Shown in pieces: positions 44,506 through 54,955 of a DNA stretch of 64,000 nucleotides. Made by a program: the position numbers and the translations under genes. Below the pieces are notes generated by a model that saw only the letters and a list, made by a program, of their open reading frames with translations, had not been told where the DNA came from and searched no databases. Location: assembly GCA_046294625.1 (NCBI GenBank), contig JBKBKN010000002.1:110923-174922 (forward strand), in the 5' to 3' direction. Every line of letters begins with the position of its first letter. Position 1 is the first letter of the stretch. This DNA comes from JBKBKN01 sp046294625 (GTDB lineage Bacteria; Bacteroidota; Bacteroidia; M30B66).

Positions 44506-45066
44506 ATGAGCCCATTAATTATCACAGTTATCGTAATTGCCATTGTCGTATTTTACATTATCAGCGTTTACAATAATTTGGTAAAACTTCGCATTCGTCG
44601 TGAAAATGCCTTTGCCGACATCGATGTACAATTAAAGCAACGCCACGATTTGATTCCACAATTGGTAAACACCGTGAAAGGTTATATGCAACATGAAGAA
44701 GGCGTGTTAACCAAAATCACCGCAGCCCGTTCACGCGCGATGAGTGCAGGCACTATTGATGAAAAAATCTCGGCTGAAAATGAGTTGAGCATGGCAATGC
44801 GCAGCTTTAATGTGCAGGTAGAAGCGTACCCTGATTTGAAAGCCAATCAGAATTTTATGCATTTGCAAGGAGAAATCTCTGACATTGAAAATAAACTGGC
44901 CGCCGTGCGTCGCTTTTTCAATTCTGCAACTAAAGAGCTCAATACTGCCATACAAGTGTTTCCGAGCAATATTTTCGCCGGCATGTTTGGCTTCAAAACC
45001 GAGCGCATGTTTGACCTCGGCGAGGAGCGCGCAAGCGTGGAAAAAGCACCTGAAATTAAATTTTAA
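44506..45066 (+). CDS. LemA family protein
   Basis: 186 residues: one N-terminal membrane helix (residues 3-24) then a long four-helix coiled region with the LemA pattern (NLVKLRIRRENAFADIDVQLKQRHDLIPQLVNTVKGYM). The C-terminus is periplasmic or cytoplasmic depending on topology. LemA is commonly encoded next to HtpX-like M48 peptidases, as here (3 nt apart), but its action is not defined. Confidence 0.93.
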   Translation: MSPLIITVIVIAIVVFYIISVYNNLVKLRIRRENAFADIDVQLKQRHDLIPQLVNTVKGYMQHEEGVLTKITAARSRAMSAGTIDEKISAENELSMAMRSFNVQVEAYPDLKANQNFMHLQGEISDIENKLAAVRRFFNSATKELNTAIQVFPSNIFAGMFGFKTERMFDLGEERASVEKAPEIKF

Positions 45067-45069
45067 TCC

Positions 45070-46020
45070 ATGCCTATGGATAAATATGTTGGTATTCATA
45101 CACAGATAAGCCGAAACAACCGCTTATCTATTTTGTATCTGCTTGCTTTTCCGGCGTTGATTCTTGCAACGGTTTATGCTTTCTTATACTTCGTGTATAT
45201 GGGGGAAGATGGTGTACCGCTTTATGAAGTCAATCAAACTTTTACGCAAGCAATTCCATATGTAATCATCGTGGTATTGATTTGGTTTCTGATTGCCTAT
45301 TGGTCAAATACTTCAATGATTAAAGCCGCCACAGGTTCAAAAACCCTAAGCCGCAAAGAAAATATGCGTGTTTACAACCTGGTAGAAAACCTTTGCATGA
45401 CAGAAGGAATGCGCATGCCAAAGATAAATGTCATTGAAGATTCCGGTTTGAATGCATTTGCCAGCGGCATTAATGAAAATACATATACCGTGACCTTAAC
45501 CCGAGGGATCATAGACCAATTAAACAATGAAGAACTGGAAGGTGTGATTGCCCATGAGCTCATGCACATTAAAAACCGCGATGTACGCTTGCTTATCATC
45601 ACCATCATTTTTGTTGGTATTTTCTCCTTTCTTATGCAAATGGCATTCAGAAATATTCTTTATAGTGGCGGCCGTCGAAAGAACAACAAGGATAGTGGTA
45701 AAGCTATGCTTATTGCATTAGTAATTACAGCTATTGCCTATTTTTTATCGCTGATTTTTAAGTTTGGATTATCGCGTAAGCGCGAATATATGGCCGACTC
45801 GGGCGCTGCAGATATGACCAAAAATCCAAGAGCATTAGCTTCGGCTTTGCGTAAAATTAAAGGAAATTCTCAGGTAAAAAGTGTGAAAAGTAGTGATGTA
45901 AAGGAATTGTTTATTGACAATGTGCCCGATGAGTCAGCCGGATTTATGGGCGGCATTTCTGGATTATTTTCCACACATCCACCTATTGATAAGCGCATTG
46001 CTTTGTTAGAGCAGTTTTAA
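45070..46020 (+). CDS. htpX: M48 family membrane metallopeptidase (HtpX-like)
   Basis: Membrane protease for damaged membrane proteins. The zinc motif HELMH is at residues 162-166, and the third ligand is the Glu of SRKREYMADSGA. Membrane segments lie near 20-45, 62-80, 177-195 and 211-230. It has 316 residues. The start follows lemA by 3 nt; MDKY at 45076 is an alternative. The lemA-htpX pair is a conserved quality-control unit. Confidence 0.95.
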   Translation: MPMDKYVGIHTQISRNNRLSILYLLAFPALILATVYAFLYFVYMGEDGVPLYEVNQTFTQAIPYVIIVVLIWFLIAYWSNTSMIKAATGSKTLSRKENMRVYNLVENLCMTEGMRMPKINVIEDSGLNAFASGINENTYTVTLTRGIIDQLNNEELEGVIAHELMHIKNRDVRLLIITIIFVGIFSFLMQMAFRNILYSGGRRKNNKDSGKAMLIALVITAIAYFLSLIFKFGLSRKREYMADSGAADMTKNPRALASALRKIKGNSQVKSVKSSDVKELFIDNVPDESAGFMGGISGLFSTHPPIDKRIALLEQF

Positions 46021-46075
46021 TCAAATTGCATTTTACCAATTGAGTTTTAAGCTCTATTAAACGCGCATTTCACTC

Positions 46076-47104
46076 TTAATGCTTATACTCTTTTACAGTA
46101 TCAACAAAGCAACGCACCTTGTCTTTTTCAATATCGGGATAAACACCATGTCCCAAATTGGCGATATGCTTTTCATGACCAAATGCACGGAGCATTGCTT
46201 TTGTTTTTTCGGCAATAGTTTTAAAGTCGGCATACAAAACACAAGGATCAAGATTACCTTGCAAGGTTTTATCCGGACCTATGATTTGGCGTGATTCCCT
46301 TGCATCCATATTCCAATCGAGACCAATTGTGCGACAAGATGTGCGAGCAAAATCGGCGCGAGCAAAGAAAGCTCCCTTTGCAAAAACAGTAACAGGAGCT
46401 TCATCGATTGCCTTACAAATCTGATCAATGTATGGAAGTGAAAACTCGCGATATTGCTCCGGAGATAAAATGCCTGCCCAGGAATCAAAAATTTGAACGA
46501 GATCTGCTCCACTTTCAATTTGTGCTTTCAGGTAGGATATAGTGCTGTCCGTAATCATCTGCAGCAAGCGCTTTGAAAGTTCGGGTTGGGTGTAAAGCAT
46601 TTTCTTTGCCTTTGAAAATGTTTTTGACCCCGAACCTTCAGTCATATAGGCAAATATCGTCCATGGTGCTCCTGCAAAGCCAATGAGCGGCACACGTCCA
46701 TTAAGTTCGCGCTTCACTATTTTCAGTGCATCGAGCACATAGTGAAGGTGCTCATAAGGGTTTGCCACATGAATCAAATTCAAATCAGCTTCTGTTTGAA
46801 TGGTTTTTTCGAACCAAGGACCACGACTTTCGAGCATTTGATATGGCAGTCCCATTGCTTCCGGAATTACCAGAATATCAGAAAAAATGATGGCTGCATC
46901 CACACCCAAAATGTCCACAGGTTGGATAGTTACTTCTGCAGCAGCTTCAGGTGTTTCCACTAGCGCCTTAAAATCTTTGAGTTTTGCACGCACTTCTCTG
47001 TATTCGGGTAAAATTCTTCCCGCCTGGCGCATGAGCCAAACTGGTGTTCTTTCGGTTTTTTCTCCACGCGCTGCACGCAAAATCAAGTCATTCTTTTGGC
47101 TCAT
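46076..47104 (-). CDS. hemE: Uroporphyrinogen decarboxylase
   Basis: Heme synthesis: uroporphyrinogen III to coproporphyrinogen III. The signature TPVWLMRQAGRILPEYREVR is near residue 21, GFAGAPWTIFAYM near 138 and VQIFDSWAGILSP near 205. 342 residues, normal. It stands alone and converges with htpX. It supplies heme for enzymes such as tryptophan dioxygenase. Confidence 0.97.
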   Translation of the reverse strand: MSQKNDLILRAARGEKTERTPVWLMRQAGRILPEYREVRAKLKDFKALVETPEAAAEVTIQPVDILGVDAAIIFSDILVIPEAMGLPYQMLESRGPWFEKTIQTEADLNLIHVANPYEHLHYVLDALKIVKRELNGRVPLIGFAGAPWTIFAYMTEGSGSKTFSKAKKMLYTQPELSKRLLQMITDSTISYLKAQIESGADLVQIFDSWAGILSPEQYREFSLPYIDQICKAIDEAPVTVFAKGAFFARADFARTSCRTIGLDWNMDARESRQIIGPDKTLQGNLDPCVLYADFKTIAEKTKAMLRAFGHEKHIANLGHGVYPDIEKDKVRCFVDTVKEYKH

Positions 47105-47269
47105 AATTCAATCTTCTCAGGGCTAAATTTCAGTCTGCAAACCTAATTCAAACTCCCGAAATGAAACGAAGATTTAATAAATTTAACCACATGGCCATAC
47201 TCCTATTGATAAAAAACGAAATGCTTAGCAATATAAATTCCGTAACATTGTGATTAAATGGCATGAACA

Positions 47270-48142
47270 ATGACTACAACTGCTTACAGAATTACATCCG
47301 GAGAACACTTTAAACTAAATGATTTCAAAACTTCACCTACCACAGATGCTGATAAAAGTGAACTCAAAGAAAGAATTCAATCTGACATTGAAGAAATCAA
47401 AAAAGTGCAGGAGTTGTTTTTTGCCGACCGACGCTATGCCGTATTGATGATATTTCAGGCAATGGATGCCGCAGGAAAAGATGGTGCCATCAAGCATGTG
47501 ATGTCGGGCATCAATCCGCAAGGGTGCAATGTGCATGCTTTTAAAGCGCCAAACTCCACTGAACTGGCTCATGATTTTCTTTGGAGGCATCATCAAGTAA
47601 TGCCTGAACGGGGTAAAATTGGTATCCACAATCGCTCACATTATGAATTTGTGCTCACTTGTAGAGTTAATCCTCATTATGTGCTTAATGAAAATTTACC
47701 TGATGTCCGGCAGGTAGGCGACTTGGACAAAAAATTCTGGGATGCGCGACTAAAACAGATTCTACACTTTGAGCAGAAGCTTGTTGAAAATGGCACATTG
47801 GTACTCAAGTTTTTCTTAAATGTTTCTAAGGAAGAACAGAAGAAACGCTTGCTTGAGCGTATTGATGTACCCGCTAAACATTGGAAATTCGATCCATCGG
47901 ATTTACAATCACGTGCTAAATGGGATGAATATATGTATGCCTACCAGGAAGCCATCCGTGCCACTTCCACCAAGCAAACACCTTGGTATATCATACCTGC
48001 AGATGATAAATGGTATGCCCGTGCGCTTATTGCGCGCATATTGAAAGAAACTTTACAATCGCTGGATATTCGATATCCGGCTATGAGCGAAGCTGATATG
48101 CAGAAACTTGAAGAAGCGCGAAAAAAGCTTATTGGAGAATAA
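47270..48142 (+). CDS. ppk2: Polyphosphate kinase 2 family protein
   Basis: Transfers phosphate between polyphosphate and nucleotides. Walker-A-like DAAGKDGAIKHV is near residue 66, the lid and second motif HNRSHYEFVLTCRVNPH near 121, and the C-terminal WYIIPADDKWYARALI matches the PPK2 family. The 290-residue single-domain form and NRSHYE motif suggest polyphosphate:AMP/ADP phosphotransferase (class III). It lies between hemE (divergent) and a giant T9SS gene (convergent). Confidence 0.93.
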   Translation: MTTTAYRITSGEHFKLNDFKTSPTTDADKSELKERIQSDIEEIKKVQELFFADRRYAVLMIFQAMDAAGKDGAIKHVMSGINPQGCNVHAFKAPNSTELAHDFLWRHHQVMPERGKIGIHNRSHYEFVLTCRVNPHYVLNENLPDVRQVGDLDKKFWDARLKQILHFEQKLVENGTLVLKFFLNVSKEEQKKRLLERIDVPAKHWKFDPSDLQSRAKWDEYMYAYQEAIRATSTKQTPWYIIPADDKWYARALIARILKETLQSLDIRYPAMSEADMQKLEEARKKLIGE

Positions 48143-48216
48143 ATGCTTAGCCATAACGAAAGCATAGGCTAATGAAATATGTGGCTTAAAACAATCACTA
48201 CTTAGAAAATCGCCAA

Positions 48217-51200
48217 TCATTTCCCGCTCACAATCAGTTTGGAAACGGATTTATAGCCATCGGCTGAGAGTATTATTTGATAAATCCCGGGCGTAATATT
48301 GTTTACATTTATCTGAATTTCTTGCCCTGAGGCGACACGTCCGATGCGTTCAGAGCGAATAGTCTTTCCGGAAAGATCCACCAATAACATGATCATATTC
48401 TCCTTGGGTTGTTCGAAGTCGAGGCGAATGCGGGCAATGCTCTTGGCCGGATTGGGAAAAATGGTGAAAGTAGTCGGATCCTTTACAGGCGTTTCGCCAA
48501 TAGAAGTTACATCATCGTGCACCTTTATTAAAATCGAAGCCGTATCAGAACATTCATCGCGGGTAGCACGGAGCAAAACCATATACTCACCTGCTTGCTG
48601 AAAAATATGATTCACTTGCGATAAACCGCTTTGCATCATGCCATCACCAAAATCCCAGAAATAATTCTGAGCGCCTTCCGCTTGCGCCCAAAGCATCACT
48701 TCCGGAAAATCCATACTTACTTCAGTGGCTGAAGCTTCGATTGCTGCAGTCACACCGCTTCCTGCCGGCACTATGGCAGAATAAGATACCTGAATATTCT
48801 CCACTTCAAGATTAAACAGAATGGTATATTCACCTGCAGGTAAGTTTTCGATGTTTCGTGCACCTGAAAAAGCACCATGACTTTCTACCAGAGCATCGTT
48901 TGGATTAAATATGCTGTATTCCCAAGGCGTAGTGCTTGGATTGAAAATCTGAATGCGCCCATCTCCACCCACGCATGATTCTTTTATTGCAATTACACTA
49001 ACTCCGGCGCGCACTTGCAAAAAGTAACGTCCATCAGAAGTTCCCTGATTAAGAAAAAGATTGACTACAGGTTGTTGATTCAGATTGTAAATATTGCCGC
49101 TCAGCCGATCTTCAAGAAATACAGTTGTAGTGGGGTTCAAATGGACCATTTCGGCCAAACGAACCTGATAACTACCTTGTTGTGGCGCGTGAATAATCAA
49201 AGGAATCGTGTCAGTAGCTTGCAACACTTCTCTGCTTTGAATGGCCAATTGATGCACATTTTTTCGGGTTGCCATATAGAAGGCCGGTTGAATCGGTGGC
49301 ACTTTCAGGGCATCTTTCTGTGCAGAAAAAGATGTATTTTCGTTGCTTTCATGGAAATAAATTAAAGTCTCATCTGCTTTATTGTCTTTGACCAAACGTA
49401 AACGTAAATAAGCATAATCGTGAGTGATATTCACAGCTTGCTTAGTTATGACTTCACTTCGATGAGCATTTCTGAAAGTGAGGGAGTCGTCTGCTTCGGT
49501 TTTTATAAAAAAACCTTCCAAACTCATCACATGCTGCAACCCACCGTTCACCATTAAACCTCCCGAATTACCCAAAGGCAAATAAACTGCATAATTGCCA
49601 CTGAAGTGTTGATTGGTCGATGCGGTATAACATGCTTTGTGAACCGCCGAAGGCAACTCATTGGCCACTTTGTTCCAGTCAATGGGCGAAGGATAGGGGT
49701 TTCCAATTAAATTCCACCCTGAAATATTGTACTCCCCTTCGGCATTCGCCTGAATTGGTACTTTTACGTTACCATGATTGATGGTACCTTTTAATTTAAG
49801 TGTTTCGCCGGCTTGAGTAAGTATAGCATAGCCTTGGCCTTTACTTAGCAGTGCATTGGCCTGCAAATAAGAACGAAATCCCTGATTGAAATGTTGATCC
49901 ACAAGACTGTTGTCGTATTTCCAAAAAGCAGGAATAGGATCGGTAGCTCCCGGTGGCAATGGAACATTGTCGACTCCATTTAAGGAATGCATCATTGAAA
50001 GGTCGCTTAAATGGGCATCGCTGAATGCAGATGACAACAACTGCATGCCTTGACCGCTTCCATGAATGTAGCGCTCCATGTTCACATGACCTTGAATTAC
50101 CCCGTTGCCTTCGCCAGAAATCAACCCCGTGGACAAAGAATCGGATTTTATGGTGAGCTTATTATTGATATTCAATACCCCATCTTCTACTTTCAATACG
50201 CCTTGCACATTCACCTCCTGCAACATATCGCGTTGACCGCTTCCCTTGAGCGTAAGGTTATGGTATTGTCCACGCATGAGCACTTGTGCAGCATTGCTTT
50301 CATAAGTCACATCGCCTTTAAAAACAGGTGATCCAAAACCATTCAGGGCATAAATCTGCATGCCCTGGGTGTTACGCCTTACCCGAAGGTGATCCGCTTT
50401 ACCCATGGCAAAAACCCCTTGTCCGTCAGGACGATTGATTTGATGATCGAGAATAAGTTCCGTACCCGGCAAGCTATCTATACCCAATTCAAGGTTTCCG
50501 CTGATGGTGATATTTTTAGCGGTAAGTGCTCTACCACCGGGCTCTCCCGGGTTATAAAACATCAGGTGTCGTGCGCTAAAATCACGGTGCGTACCCAATG
50601 TCACCTGAAAATCTTTATTGGTTCGTACCCAAAGGTTATGATAATTGGCTGAAGGTACAACCTGATTTACCGAGTGGTTCCACATTTCACCATTGCCAAA
50701 AAAAGTAGTTCCCTGTCCGGCTTGAAAGGTAGAATCGTTCATCACCACTGATGCCGCATCGCCTTCAATCACTAAAATGCCTTGCTGCTGATTGAGTACA
50801 CCTTGCTGCAAAAGAGCATACACGTTTAAGATGTTAGTGCCCAATTGAAGCGAAGAACCTTCATTGATACTCAGATTGCGCAATACCATATCGTTGATGA
50901 GTCGATATGTGGAGCGAGCTGTGATGAAAATATCTGATCCTAGGAAGCTTCCAGTTCCCCCCAAAGTTTTATCTTCTCCACCGCACAGGGTCAGATAGTT
51001 GAGCGTGTTATTAGATATTACCCCATGATTGGTCAAATTGCCAAAGCAAGACAAAAACGAATGATAAGTAGTTTTGAAAGTCAGGCTTGCCCCCTGCTCT
51101 ATCAAAAGATTTTTACATTCTGCTGCATTGGTTCCATTCAATTCGGGATAGTGGCTTCGACCTGATGGAATGACCACATCATTGCAACGAAAAGGCACTT

Positions 51201-52098
51201 TCCCCCCACTCCAGTTGTTGGGGTCAAACCAATTATTATTTTGACCAAGCCATGTGCGGGCTTCGGGGGCAGAAGGAAAAAAGGCAAAACGCGTATTGGT
51301 TGGCGCAACTACTTTAGGGTTATTAGACTTTACCAAAGCACGGGCATCGGGGAAACCCAAACGCGATTCTGCCCAGCCATTAACAATGGCCGAAACGCTT
51401 CGTGCATGAACATTTTTGCTGTTTTCTCCGCGCAAGCCCACTTGAAAAAATTGGTGATAGCCTTGCCAACAATAGGGTTCCATGTTGTAGGCAAACTCAA
51501 TTCGGTTGCTTCCTTCATAAAGTATAATCTGAAAGTCAAACCTATTTCGGTTTAGGCCACAAAAACCGGTGCCTTCTCCGGGGTCATTAGCTTTGAAATT
51601 GTTCCACTCCACGGTGAAACGACGATTGGGGGATGAACCTGTAGTAAGACAGCGTATGGCGGCCAAATCAGCATTCCAGCGGCCCTGCAAATCACCGTTC
51701 AATGCAGAAACAATACCTTGGAATGGCATATCGGTGAGCAAAACATTGGTAAAAGGAACCAAGACCCCACCGACTTTTGATGGGTTGAAATTACCAAACC
51801 AAATCCAGCCGTTGGTTGTAACGCCTACCTTATTATAAGTTTGGCCATTGAAGGTGAAGTTAAATCCAAGATTGATATTGGGGAAAAAATCTTCGTCGGT
51901 AGGTGAAATATCAAAGGGGTCAGCAGGCAAATCCGCTCCTGAAGCTAAAGTCATCGTGGGCGGATTGACCGGAAGTGGCGTGTATGTTTGCGTAGTGCTG
52001 AAATCAAACGCATAACTACAGTCAATCTGAGCTTGAAGCGGCAGCATGGCAATTATGAAAAACAGCAGAAATGTAGGTAAAACCCTTTTCAATAACAT
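48217..52098 (-). CDS. Giant secreted protein with T9SS type-A sorting domain
   Basis: About 1293 residues from the ATG at 52098, which begins a good signal peptide ending LPLQAQ. An open frame extends to 52146 but adds only 16 residues before it. The N-terminal domain (NINLGFNFTFNGQTYNKVGVTTNGWIWFG in two parts) looks like a nidogen/beta-sandwich module, followed by long right-handed-helix-like repeats. A PKD domain (NYFWDFGDGMMQSG) lies near 1170, then the type-A sorting domain (FTIFPNPAKSIARIRL). Probable surface or matrix protein; no catalytic motif found. Confidence 0.88.
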   Translation of the reverse strand: MLLKRVLPTFLLFFIIAMLPLQAQIDCSYAFDFSTTQTYTPLPVNPPTMTLASGADLPADPFDISPTDEDFFPNINLGFNFTFNGQTYNKVGVTTNGWIWFGNFNPSKVGGVLVPFTNVLLTDMPFQGIVSALNGDLQGRWNADLAAIRCLTTGSSPNRRFTVEWNNFKANDPGEGTGFCGLNRNRFDFQIILYEGSNRIEFAYNMEPYCWQGYHQFFQVGLRGENSKNVHARSVSAIVNGWAESRLGFPDARALVKSNNPKVVAPTNTRFAFFPSAPEARTWLGQNNNWFDPNNWSGGKVPFRCNDVVIPSGRSHYPELNGTNAAECKNLLIEQGASLTFKTTYHSFLSCFGNLTNHGVISNNTLNYLTLCGGEDKTLGGTGSFLGSDIFITARSTYRLINDMVLRNLSINEGSSLQLGTNILNVYALLQQGVLNQQQGILVIEGDAASVVMNDSTFQAGQGTTFFGNGEMWNHSVNQVVPSANYHNLWVRTNKDFQVTLGTHRDFSARHLMFYNPGEPGGRALTAKNITISGNLELGIDSLPGTELILDHQINRPDGQGVFAMGKADHLRVRRNTQGMQIYALNGFGSPVFKGDVTYESNAAQVLMRGQYHNLTLKGSGQRDMLQEVNVQGVLKVEDGVLNINNKLTIKSDSLSTGLISGEGNGVIQGHVNMERYIHGSGQGMQLLSSAFSDAHLSDLSMMHSLNGVDNVPLPPGATDPIPAFWKYDNSLVDQHFNQGFRSYLQANALLSKGQGYAILTQAGETLKLKGTINHGNVKVPIQANAEGEYNISGWNLIGNPYPSPIDWNKVANELPSAVHKACYTASTNQHFSGNYAVYLPLGNSGGLMVNGGLQHVMSLEGFFIKTEADDSLTFRNAHRSEVITKQAVNITHDYAYLRLRLVKDNKADETLIYFHESNENTSFSAQKDALKVPPIQPAFYMATRKNVHQLAIQSREVLQATDTIPLIIHAPQQGSYQVRLAEMVHLNPTTTVFLEDRLSGNIYNLNQQPVVNLFLNQGTSDGRYFLQVRAGVSVIAIKESCVGGDGRIQIFNPSTTPWEYSIFNPNDALVESHGAFSGARNIENLPAGEYTILFNLEVENIQVSYSAIVPAGSGVTAAIEASATEVSMDFPEVMLWAQAEGAQNYFWDFGDGMMQSGLSQVNHIFQQAGEYMVLLRATRDECSDTASILIKVHDDVTSIGETPVKDPTTFTIFPNPAKSIARIRLDFEQPKENMIMLLVDLSGKTIRSERIGRVASGQEIQINVNNITPGIYQIILSADGYKSVSKLIVSGK

Positions 52099-52189
52099 GA
52101 TGTTGATGTCCTTTACTTTTACTGTTATTTTTAAGTAATGTTTCAAAATTTGAACGCGTGTTAAAACTATCTTTACCCAATAATTTAAT

Positions 52190-52669
52190 ATGGACGAACA
52201 AGATCATAAACACTTCATGCGCGAGGCCATTCGCTTATCGAAAGAGGGTATGGATAATAATCAGGGAGGCCCGTTTGGTGCCGTGGTAGTAAAAAATGGC
52301 CAAATCGTCGGTCGAGGTTATAATAAAGTTACATTGCTCAACGACCCTACTGCCCATGCCGAAGTCACAGCCATTAGGGATGCATGCAACCAATTGGGAA
52401 CATTTCAACTCGACAATTGTATTATTTACACTTCATGCGAGCCTTGTCCGATGTGTCTTGGAGCTATTTATTGGGCCCGGCCTGATGCTGTTTATTATGC
52501 CAACGACCGAAAAGACGCTGCAGATATAGGCTTTGATGACGACTTTATTTACACGGAAATCAATATGAAACTTGACGAAAGAAAAATCCCCATGTTGTCC
52601 GTGCTCAGAGAAGAAGCCATCAAAGTATTTCAGGCATGGCAGGAAAAAGGAGATAAGACCTTATATTGA
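52190..52669 (+). CDS. guaD: Guanine deaminase
   Basis: Zinc deaminase converting guanine to xanthine. Catalytic HAEV (His56, Glu58) and SCEPCPMC (Cys86, Cys89) bind zinc; the C-terminal segment FDDDFIYTEINMKLDERKIPM closely resembles Bacillus subtilis guanine deaminase and separates it from TadA tRNA deaminases. 159 residues. The stop codon overlaps the ATG of the MFS gene (TGATG). Confidence 0.92.
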   Translation: MDEQDHKHFMREAIRLSKEGMDNNQGGPFGAVVVKNGQIVGRGYNKVTLLNDPTAHAEVTAIRDACNQLGTFQLDNCIIYTSCEPCPMCLGAIYWARPDAVYYANDRKDAADIGFDDDFIYTEINMKLDERKIPMLSVLREEAIKVFQAWQEKGDKTLY

Positions 52670-53886
52670 TGCCACGAAAAGAAATTCTGCTGCTGCTAAC
52701 ACTAGCGCTCATTCAGTTTACCCACATCATGGACTTTATGATCATCATGCCCCTTGGAAGGACACTGATGAACATATTTGAGATAAATCCTCAGCAGTTT
52801 GGTTTTATCGTTTCATCCTACAATATCACTGCAGGCGTGATGGGCTTTTTCGGCGCCTTTTTTGTGGACAATTTCGATCGCAAGAAATTACTGCTTAGCT
52901 GCTATTTGGGCTTTCTGGCCGGAACATTTGCTTGTGCATTCGCTCCTGATTATGAATTTATGCTTGCTGCACGCATTCTAACTGGGGCTTTTGGCGGGCT
53001 TATGTCTACACTCATCTTATCTATTGTTGGAGATGCCATTCCGGAGTCTAGAAGAGCCACGGCTATGGGATTTGTGACTGCTGGTTTTTCCTTAGCGTCT
53101 ATTTTTGGTGTGCCATTTGGCAATTTTCTTGCTACGAAACTTAACTGGCATGCTCCTTTTCTTTTCATTGGCTTGTTAGGAATTGTTATTAGCGCATTGG
53201 CCTGGTTTTCGATGCCTTCCATGAGCGGACATATCACAGCAAAAGCACACCGTCCCGGACCAATGACGATCATTAGCAATTTGGCCAACAACATCAACCA
53301 ACGCAGGGCGCTTATGCTCATGAGTTTGCTTATGCTCGGACAGTTTACGGTTATTCCATTCATTGCTGCTTACATGGAATCGAACGTGGGATTTTCGCAA
53401 ATGGAAGTAACGTATATTTACTTGTTTGGCGGGCTTTGTACGGTGTTTTCATCACCATTGGTAGGGCGTTTAGCTGATCGGGCAGGAAAAAAGAAAATTT
53501 TTAACCTGTTTGCACTTTTGGCTACCATACCCTTATTCCTCATTACCCATATGGGAATGATTCCTATATGGTTGGCATTAATCGTTACGTCCATCTTTTT
53601 CATCGTTGTAACCGGAAGAATGATTCCTGCCATTTCCATGATTACATCAACGGCTTTGCCCAAAAACCGAGGGAGCTTCATGAGTTTTAACTCATCTGTC
53701 CAACAACTCTCTGCAGGCATTGCCGCCTTTATAAGTGGCGCCATCGTAGTGGAAAATCAGGCAGGACAACTCGAAAACTACAATATTGTGGGTTATTTGG
53801 CTATCATTTCATCGCTTGCAGCTATTTATGCAGCTTCCAAAATCTTTTCGGTTGAAAGCGCCGTGAAAGAACAGAAGCCTTCTTGA
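52669..53886 (+). CDS. MFS transporter
   Basis: 405 residues and 12 hydrophobic segments of the major facilitator superfamily. The loop 2-3 region has FVDNFDRKKLLL, a degenerate motif A, and the second half has VGRLADRAGKKKIFN. The N-terminus is ALIQFTHIMDFMIIMPLG, seen in multidrug/arabinose-efflux-type permeases. Substrate unknown; the coupled guanine deaminase gene suggests a purine or base. The ATG at 52669 shares its A with the guaD stop. Confidence 0.88.
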   Translation: MPRKEILLLLTLALIQFTHIMDFMIIMPLGRTLMNIFEINPQQFGFIVSSYNITAGVMGFFGAFFVDNFDRKKLLLSCYLGFLAGTFACAFAPDYEFMLAARILTGAFGGLMSTLILSIVGDAIPESRRATAMGFVTAGFSLASIFGVPFGNFLATKLNWHAPFLFIGLLGIVISALAWFSMPSMSGHITAKAHRPGPMTIISNLANNINQRRALMLMSLLMLGQFTVIPFIAAYMESNVGFSQMEVTYIYLFGGLCTVFSSPLVGRLADRAGKKKIFNLFALLATIPLFLITHMGMIPIWLALIVTSIFFIVVTGRMIPAISMITSTALPKNRGSFMSFNSSVQQLSAGIAAFISGAIVVENQAGQLENYNIVGYLAIISSLAAIYAASKIFSVESAVKEQKPS

Positions 53887-53950
53887 TACGGAAGATCCCA
53901 ATCTGTAAAACGTGCTTAATGTTTTGCCATAAGCAAATGGCCTTAGTTTA

Positions 53951-54955
53951 TCATTTACCCAACCATTTCAAAGCATTTTGCGATAAGAGTTTGTTGCGCA
54001 AGATTTGATCACTGATATGTGCTTTAATCAAGGCTCCCGGAATGTCTTCACCTAAAGGGAAAGGATAATCGCTGCCAAGCATCACCATATCTTCGCCGGC
54101 AAAACGAATTAAATAATCCAACATCATAGGGTCATGAACGAGTGAATCGAAATATATTTTACCGATATAATTACGTGGGTTCACCTGATTATCAATTTGA
54201 ACCAAATCAGGTCTGCAATGATAACCATGCTCTATGCGACCAAAAGTGGATGGGAATGAGCCACCACCGTGTGCAAAGCAAAGACGAAGGCGCGGAAATT
54301 TTTCTAAAATACCCCCAAAAAGAATGGAGCATATAGCTCGTGAAGTTTCGGCCGGCATACCCACCAACCAAGGCAGCCAGTAGCGCTGCATATCTTCCTG
54401 CCCCATCATTTCCCAAGGGTGAATAAAAATAGCTGCTCCGAGTGACTCTGCAGCTGCCCAAAAAGGTTCAAATTCCTGTTCATGGAGATTTTTACGGTTC
54501 ACATTGGAACCTATTTGTACCCCTTGCAATCCAAGTTGCTGCACACAACGTTCCAGCTCTTTAACTGCCAATGCTGAATCTTGCAGGGGAACGGTTCCTA
54601 AGCCAAAAAATCGATTAGGATAACAGCGCACAATCTCGGCAATGTGGTCATTCAAATATCTAGAAATATCATAGGCATCTGCAGCTTTTGCCCAATATGA
54701 AAACAGCACCGGTATAGTGGATAAGACCTGCATCGTTACCCCGTGTGCATCACATTCACGCATGCGTTGATTGGGGTCCCAGCAATTGTTCTGTATTTCA
54801 CGAAAAAATTTATTGTCCACCATCATTCGTGCACAACATGGCTTGTGGTGATCTAAAAAAATAAATCCCCCATAGCCAAACTTTTCAGACCATCGGGGCA
54901 TATTTTCGGGAATGATATGCGTGTGCACATCAATGGTTAATTCTTGTGGGCTCAT
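53951..54955 (-). CDS. 2-amino-3-carboxymuconate-6-semialdehyde decarboxylase (ACMSD)
   Basis: Zinc amidohydrolase-fold enzyme that decarboxylates ACMS from the kynurenine pathway and so diverts it from NAD synthesis. It aligns closely with human ACMSD by eye: DVHTHIIPE, FGYGGFIFLDHH, NCWDPNQRMRECDAHGVTMQ, FSYWAKAADAYD, and FIHPWEM for zinc and substrate binding. From the ATG at 54955, which overlaps the HAAO stop (ATGA), it has 334 residues, close to the human 336. A longer frame upstream is excluded by that overlap. Confidence 0.95.
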   Translation of the reverse strand: MSPQELTIDVHTHIIPENMPRWSEKFGYGGFIFLDHHKPCCARMMVDNKFFREIQNNCWDPNQRMRECDAHGVTMQVLSTIPVLFSYWAKAADAYDISRYLNDHIAEIVRCYPNRFFGLGTVPLQDSALAVKELERCVQQLGLQGVQIGSNVNRKNLHEQEFEPFWAAAESLGAAIFIHPWEMMGQEDMQRYWLPWLVGMPAETSRAICSILFGGILEKFPRLRLCFAHGGGSFPSTFGRIEHGYHCRPDLVQIDNQVNPRNYIGKIYFDSLVHDPMMLDYLIRFAGEDMVMLGSDYPFPLGEDIPGALIKAHISDQILRNKLLSQNALKWLGK